Shown piece by piece: positions 5,964 to 8,786 of a stretch of DNA of 8,786 nucleotides (position 1 is its first letter; every line of letters begins with the position of its first letter). The position numbers and the translations under genes were made by a program. This DNA comes from Halobacteriales archaeon SW_10_68_16 (GTDB taxonomy: Archaea > Halobacteriota > Halobacteria > Halobacteriales > Haloarculaceae): the NCBI GenBank assembly GCA_003023485.1, contig PXSG01000067.1:1-8786 (forward strand), written 5' to 3'. The notes below the pieces were generated by a model that had not been told where the DNA came from, searched no databases, and worked only from the letters and a program-made list of their open reading frames with translations.

Positions 5964-5972
5964 GTCAAAAGT
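5964..5972 (-). promoter_or_regulatory. TATA-like box for the lipoprotein gene
   Basis: Minus-strand ACTTTTGAC is centred 26 bases upstream of ATG 5942. It lies in the 74-base divergent gap shared with the hydrolase gene, whose own AT-rich stretch (GATTGTTTG, about 5983-5991) is about 30 bases before ATG 6017. The two start sites are therefore back to back and could be co-regulated. Confidence 0.4.
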
Positions 5973-6016
5973 CGTCTGGAAAGATTGTTTGTCAGCCAGT
6001 TCGTATTCAAAACTGC

Positions 6017-6589
6017 ATGAACTTCGAACCGGACGCCACCGCACTCGTGGTCGTGGACATGCAAAACGGGTTCTGTCACCCGGAGGGAAGCCTGTACGCG
6101 CCGCCCAGCGAGGACGCCATCGAGCCCTGCGCCGCACTGGTCGAGCGGGCACGCGAGGCGGGCGTCCAGGTCGTCTACACCCGGGACGTCCACCCGCCCG
6201 ACCAGTTCGAGGACGCCCACTACTACGACGAGTTCGACCGCTGGGGCGAGCACGTCCTCGAAGGGTCCTGGGAGGCCGAGATCGTCGACGGCCTCGACGT
6301 CCGCGAGGAAGACCACGTCGTCGAGAAACACACCTACGACGCCTTCCAGGGGACCGAACTCGACGGGTGGCTGTCGGCGCGGAACATCCACGACCTGGTG
6401 TTCTGCGGGACGCTGGCGAACGTCTGCGTGCTCCACACTGCCGGCAGCGCCGGCCTGCGGGACTACCGGCCGGTGCTCGTCGAGGACGCCGTCGGCTACA
6501 TCGAAGAGTCACATCGCGAGTACGCCCTCGAGCATGCCGACTGGCTGTTCGGCGAGGTAACTACCCGCGCGGACGTCGCGTTCGCGTGA
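6017..6589 (+). CDS. pncA: Nicotinamidase-type cysteine hydrolase (isochorismatase family)
   Basis: A 190-residue cytosolic hydrolase predicted to convert nicotinamide to nicotinate plus ammonia. The isochorismatase-fold catalytic triad is visible: D14 in VVVDMQNGF, K104 in VEKHTYDAF and C137 in GTLANVCVLHTA. The segment YTRDVHPPDQ (54-63) followed by H79 closely parallels the metal site of PncA (D-x-H...H, usually TRDWHPPDH), giving D57, H59 and H79. GSWEAEI (83-89) matches the PncA G-T-x-G-A-E-I region. These metal ligands favour nicotinamidase over isochorismatase or N-carbamoyl hydrolase, although Trp and the second His of WHPPDH are replaced by Val and Gln. ATG 6017 opens directly onto the conserved first strand. 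The product feeds the phosphoribosyltransferase encoded at 3251-4402. The stop overlaps the GTG of a truncated acetyltransferase ORF. Confidence 0.87.
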   Translation: MNFEPDATALVVVDMQNGFCHPEGSLYAPPSEDAIEPCAALVERAREAGVQVVYTRDVHPPDQFEDAHYYDEFDRWGEHVLEGSWEAEIVDGLDVREEDHVVEKHTYDAFQGTELDGWLSARNIHDLVFCGTLANVCVLHTAGSAGLRDYRPVLVEDAVGYIEESHREYALEHADWLFGEVTTRADVAFA

Positions 6590-6678
6590 CCGACGTTCGC
6601 CGGTACCGGCCCGCCGACGCACCCGCCGTGCAATCGCTCCACGAGCGGGTCACTCTCACTCGCCGTCGATCTCGATAG
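6586..6678 (+). pseudogene. 5' remnant of a GNAT-type acetyltransferase gene
   Basis: GTG 6586 overlaps the hydrolase stop (GTGA) and opens a 30-codon frame. Residues 1-21 (VTDVRRYRPADAPAVQSLHE plus R) look like the first strand and helix of a GNAT N-acetyltransferase, where the R-x-x-x-x-D-A-x-x-V-x-x-L-H pattern is typical. From about codon 23 the sequence turns into an Arg-rich tail (TLTRRRSR) because it runs into the 3' end of the convergent gene, whose stop codon is at 6656-6658. The remaining ~120 residues of a GNAT domain, including acetyl-CoA-binding motif A, are absent. I infer that an operon partner of the hydrolase was removed by deletion. The alternative is a chance short ORF, but the resemblance and the tight overlap argue against that. 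Confidence 0.55.
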
Positions 6679-7480
6679 CCACCTCGACTTCCTCGCCGAC
6701 CGACAGGTCGACCTCGCGACCGACGAGCTTCGCGCCGAGGGCGTCGCGCCCACAGAACAGCGCGATGCCGGTCACGGGGTCGCCGTTGGCTACCACGGTA
6801 GCGTCGTGCCAGGCAACGTCTCGACCGGAAACGGTGCCCACCTGCCTCCCGGCAATCTCGGCCCGGCCGTCCCCGCCCAGTAGACCGCCCCACTCGTAGT
6901 GGGGGAAGCCGCCGTCGAGGACGCCGCCGCCGCTCGCGAGGCCGGCAAACCGTTCGTCCGGTGCGGGATGCGCGGGTCGGTCAAGGCGGGCGTAGGCGTC
7001 GCCGGTCTCGACGACCGTTCCCGTTCCGTCCCACGGTATCGGGTCGATATCGACCGCGATGTCGAGCGGGACAGACCCCGAGGCCCGGTAGGGGTTCGCG
7101 TCGGGGTCCCGAAACTCCAGGTGGACGTGGTTGGGGACCCAGGGGGCGAAGAAACCGGCCCGGACCAGTTCCCCCAGCGGGTCGCCGCGCCCGACGGTGT
7201 CGCCGGCTTCGACCCGGGGTTTCACGTGGAGGAGGCGGGCGACGTACGCGCCCGTGTCGACGAGGATGAGATGGTCCTGCTCGGCGGCGTAGGGTTTCGG
7301 CGGCGCCTCGACCGTCAGCGTCTCCAGCACTTCCCCCGCGACAGGCGACGGCGCTACGGTCGCATCCGCCAGCGGATAGAGGTCGATGGCACGGCCGCGC
7401 TCGTGGGCGACGTACGGGGAGTTGTACAGCGAGAAGCGACGGTACCGGAAGAGGACGTCCCGGTCGAGGGTAACCGCCAT
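6656..7480 (-). CDS. M23/LytM-like metallopeptidase-fold protein
   Basis: A 274-residue protein without signal peptide or membrane segment, so probably cytosolic. The first ~125 residues have a LytM/M23 (lysostaphin-type) layout. H26 and D33 in AHERGRAIDLYP fit the H-x(n)-D zinc motif. They are followed by SPVAGEVLETL (45-55), ARLLHVKPRVEAGDTVGRGD (81-100, the typical beta-hairpin with H85), and H118/H120 in NHVHLEF, which fits H-x-H. The C-terminal half (~130-274) ends in a beta-rich acidic segment I do not recognise. ATG 7480 is preferred to an in-frame ATG 24 codons upstream, because those codons encode a Pro/His-rich run unlike a haloarchaeal N-terminus and an AT-rich box lies 26 bases before 7480. 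Haloarchaea lack peptidoglycan, so the substrate is unclear; the fold may serve another amidase or binding role. Confidence 0.8.
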   Translation of the reverse strand: MAVTLDRDVLFRYRRFSLYNSPYVAHERGRAIDLYPLADATVAPSPVAGEVLETLTVEAPPKPYAAEQDHLILVDTGAYVARLLHVKPRVEAGDTVGRGDPLGELVRAGFFAPWVPNHVHLEFRDPDANPYRASGSVPLDIAVDIDPIPWDGTGTVVETGDAYARLDRPAHPAPDERFAGLASGGGVLDGGFPHYEWGGLLGGDGRAEIAGRQVGTVSGRDVAWHDATVVANGDPVTGIALFCGRDALGAKLVGREVDLSVGEEVEVAIEIDGE

Positions 7481-7502
7481 CGCCCTGGAGTTGGACGGGG
7501 GA

Positions 7503-7511
7503 GGCTTAGCT
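7503..7511 (-). promoter_or_regulatory. TATA-like box for the M23-like gene
   Basis: Minus-strand AAGCTAAGC (read as GCTTAGCTT on the plus strand) is the AT-richest block in the 91-base divergent gap. It is centred about 27 bases upstream of ATG 7480. It supports that start and implies that the first 24 codons of the longer frame are untranslated DNA. Confidence 0.4.
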
Positions 7512-7541
7512 TTCTCGGGTCGGTGGTGCTGTAGCCGGCAG

Positions 7542-7547
7542 TATGAA
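7542..7547 (+). promoter_or_regulatory. TATA-like box for the small membrane protein gene at 7572
   Basis: TATGAA is centred about 27 bases upstream of ATG 7572, consistent with a leaderless start. The ATG inside this box (7543-7545) is not in frame with the downstream gene. Confidence 0.35.
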
Positions 7548-7571
7548 GGCACTCGCGGCGGAGGCCGACGT

Positions 7572-7760
7572 ATGGACCTGCCGGAGTGGCTGACCGACTA
7601 CTGGGTCGTCTGCTACTTCGCGGGTGACGCCCTGCTGTTCCTCGTGGCGTACCTCCTCTGGAACGCGGGGACGCGGGCCGTCGCCGTGCTGTTCTTCCTG
7701 TTTGCGGTGTGTCTGCCGCTGGCGTTCGTGACCGTCCTGATCGAACCCACACCCGAGTGA
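7572..7760 (+). CDS. Very small two-helix membrane protein, hypothetical
   Basis: A 62-residue protein beginning MDLPEWLTDYWVVCY. An amphipathic, aromatic N-terminus leads into two hydrophobic helices at about residues 11-31 and 35-56, separated by a short NAGTRA turn. It ends in a short acidic tail (EPTPE). The N-terminal D/E residues and the Arg in the turn suggest that the loop between the helices lies in the cytoplasm. Codon third positions are mostly G or C, as in neighbouring genes. ATG 7572 is favoured by the TATGAA box 27 bases upstream, although the frame is open further 5'. I do not recognise a family. It is divergent from the M23-like gene (91 bases) and convergent with the BtpA gene (45 bases). 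Confidence 0.65.
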   Translation: MDLPEWLTDYWVVCYFAGDALLFLVAYLLWNAGTRAVAVLFFLFAVCLPLAFVTVLIEPTPE

Positions 7761-7805
7761 CTCCAGCCCGTCGGTGCAGCTACCGGTTCCGCCCGATGGG
7801 AAACA

Positions 7806-8615
7806 TCACCGCTCGCGGGCAGGCGCGACCAGTGCCCGCACGCGGTCGGCGTCGACGGGTTCGGTCGCCTCGCCGCCCTGCTTGAGCGACGACCCGACGA
7901 TGGCGCCGTCGGCCCGGTCGAGCAGGTCGGCCACGTTCCCGGGGGTGACGCCGCTCCCGACGAACACCGGCAGGTCGGGTGTGACGTCCTCGCGGGCCGA
8001 GAGCACCGCGTCCAGGTGCTCGCCCGCGACCGCGTGTCCGGTCGCCTGTCCGGAGACGACCAGCCCGTCCGCGAGGCCGCGCTCGACGAGGTCCGCCACG
8101 ACGGCCCCGATCTCGCGCTCGGCCGCCGGGGCGGAGTGTTTGACCGCGACGTCGGCGAGGATGGCGACGTCGGCGTCGAGGCGCTCGCGCAGGCGGAGCG
8201 TCTCGTGGGCGCGCCCCTCCAGCAGCCCCTGGTCGGACACCCGCGCGCCGGCGTGGACGTTGACCCGGACGAACGAGCCACCCGCCGCGGCGGCCACCGA
8301 CAGCGCCGCTCGGGCGTCGTTCCGGAGGACGTTGATGCCCAGGGGACAGTCCACGTCGACGGCGAGATCGCGTGCGACGGCAGTCATGTCGGCGACGACG
8401 TGGGCCGGCACCGCCTCGGGGTAGAAGGGCGCGTCCCCGAAGTTCTCGACGAGCAGGGCGTCGACGCCGCCCTCCCGCAAGGCCTCGGCGTCGGCGCGTG
8501 CCCGCTCGCTGATGGCCTCGCGGCTACCGTCGTAGCGTGGCGCGCCGGGCAACGGCAGCAGGTGAACCATCCCGATCAGTGGCGCTTCGTTGCCGAACCG
8601 CTCTGCGAGATTCAT
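7806..8615 (-). CDS. btpA: BtpA/SgcQ family TIM-barrel protein
   Basis: A 269-residue soluble protein of the BtpA/SgcQ family, a (beta-alpha)8 barrel related to phosphoribosyl-isomerase-like enzymes. Family segments seen in order: LIGMVHLLPLPGAP (13-26), an alpha helix leading to GGVDALLVENFGDAPF (49-64), PLGINVLRND (91-100), SFVRVNVHAG (about 113-122) with the acidic DQGLLEG shortly after, and GSGVTPGNVADLL followed by GAIVGSSLKQGG near the C-terminus, which resembles a phosphate-binding end of the barrel. Length is normal. In cyanobacteria BtpA affects photosystem I stability; the archaeal role is not established. Start at ATG 8615 is supported by the AT-rich box 27 bases upstream and by the usual N-terminal length. 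It is a single gene, with no obvious partner in view. Confidence 0.9.
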   Translation of the reverse strand: MNLAERFGNEAPLIGMVHLLPLPGAPRYDGSREAISERARADAEALREGGVDALLVENFGDAPFYPEAVPAHVVADMTAVARDLAVDVDCPLGINVLRNDARAALSVAAAAGGSFVRVNVHAGARVSDQGLLEGRAHETLRLRERLDADVAILADVAVKHSAPAAEREIGAVVADLVERGLADGLVVSGQATGHAVAGEHLDAVLSAREDVTPDLPVFVGSGVTPGNVADLLDRADGAIVGSSLKQGGEATEPVDADRVRALVAPARER

Positions 8616-8637
8616 GGCTCTCGTTTTCGGGGTAGCG

Positions 8638-8646
8638 TGAAAACAG
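8638..8646 (-). promoter_or_regulatory. TATA-like box for the BtpA-family gene
   Basis: Minus-strand CTGTTTTCA is centred about 27 bases before ATG 8615, the standard leaderless spacing. A second AT-rich block (CGTTTTCG, 8622-8629) lies between this box and the gene. On the plus strand that block sits about 27 bases before a possible start at 8652. Confidence 0.45.
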
Positions 8647-8651
8647 TCCTG

Positions 8652-8786
8652 ATGCCCGCTCGTGTCTGTGCCGGCGACGGCGTCTTGATTCAGCGAGAGA
8701 ATCCCGCCCTTCCCGTGAGTGACGAGTGTTCCGACACCAGTCGGAATCGAGAAACGAACAGGGCGGGAGGAAATCGCGTGCGCTTG
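8652..8786 (+). other. Unassigned open frame running off the edge, with nested inverted repeats
   Basis: From ATG 8652 a frame stays open to the end of the window (45 codons), with the segment IQRENPALPVSDEC in the middle. An AT-rich box (CGTTTTCG) lies about 27 bases upstream. The opposite strand is also open here, and codon use does not decide between them. Overlaid on this are two palindromes: a 9-bp stem TCCCGCCCT (8702-8710) with AGGGCGGGA (8760-8768), and inside it TTCCGAC (8729-8735) with GTCGGAA (8740-8746) around the tetraloop ACCA. Possibilities are the start of a gene, a fragment of a transposon-encoded gene with its end hairpin, or a structured RNA. I cannot choose among them from this sequence. 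Confidence 0.3.

Noticed and set aside
5943..6512. Upstream extension of the lipoprotein frame to an earlier start
   Set aside because: It would run antisense through the nicotinamidase gene and bury the lipoprotein signal peptide inside the protein; the ATG at 5942 gives a proper signal and promoter spacing.
7481..7552. 24-codon N-terminal extension of the M23-like protein
   Set aside because: The codons encode a Pro/His/Lys-rich run atypical of haloarchaeal proteins and cover the likely TATA box at 7503-7511.
1..8786. CRISPR array, toxin-antitoxin pair, restriction or other defence system
   Set aside because: No regularly spaced repeats, Cas, nuclease or toxin-like genes were seen; the gene content is housekeeping, surface proteins and decaying genes.

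Overview
The window is from a halophilic archaeon (class Halobacteria). The evidence is a haloarchaeal-type 23S-5S-tRNA-Cys rRNA operon tail, GC-rich DNA with GC-rich third codon positions, acidic proteins, AT-rich boxes about 26-28 bases upstream of most start codons (leaderless promoters), and families typical of this group. I cannot name the genus from the sequence.

Layout. 1-580 is the end of an rRNA operon: the 23S rRNA 3' end, a spacer holding a tRNA-like processing element, 5S rRNA and tRNA-Cys(GCA). 581-1956 holds a doubtful short Tat-signal ORF, a small two-helix membrane protein (+) and a convergent, heavily sequon-marked membrane-anchored surface protein (-). 2076-3250 is a decaying histidine kinase gene with several independent lesions, cut off where the neighbouring gene ends. 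3251-6589 is a nicotinamide salvage neighbourhood: nicotinate phosphoribosyltransferase (-), a lipoprotein with a HELVH zinc-protease motif (-), and a divergent nicotinamidase-type hydrolase (+). A short 5' relic of an acetyltransferase gene overlaps the hydrolase stop codon and is also cut at the neighbour's stop codon. 6656-7480 is an M23/LytM-like metallopeptidase-fold protein (-), 7572-7760 a tiny two-helix membrane protein (+), and 7806-8615 a BtpA/SgcQ family TIM barrel (-). The last 170 bases hold the BtpA promoter, nested inverted repeats and an open frame running off the edge.

How the genes work together. The hydrolase (nicotinamide to nicotinate) and the phosphoribosyltransferase (nicotinate to nicotinate mononucleotide) are consecutive steps of NAD salvage. 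The other genes look like independent single-gene units, many convergent, with their own promoters. I see no defence system, CRISPR array, integrase or complete mobile element. The most informative oddities are the degrading genes at 2076-3250 and 6586-6678, both ending at a convergent neighbour's stop codon, and the tRNA-like element in front of 5S rRNA.
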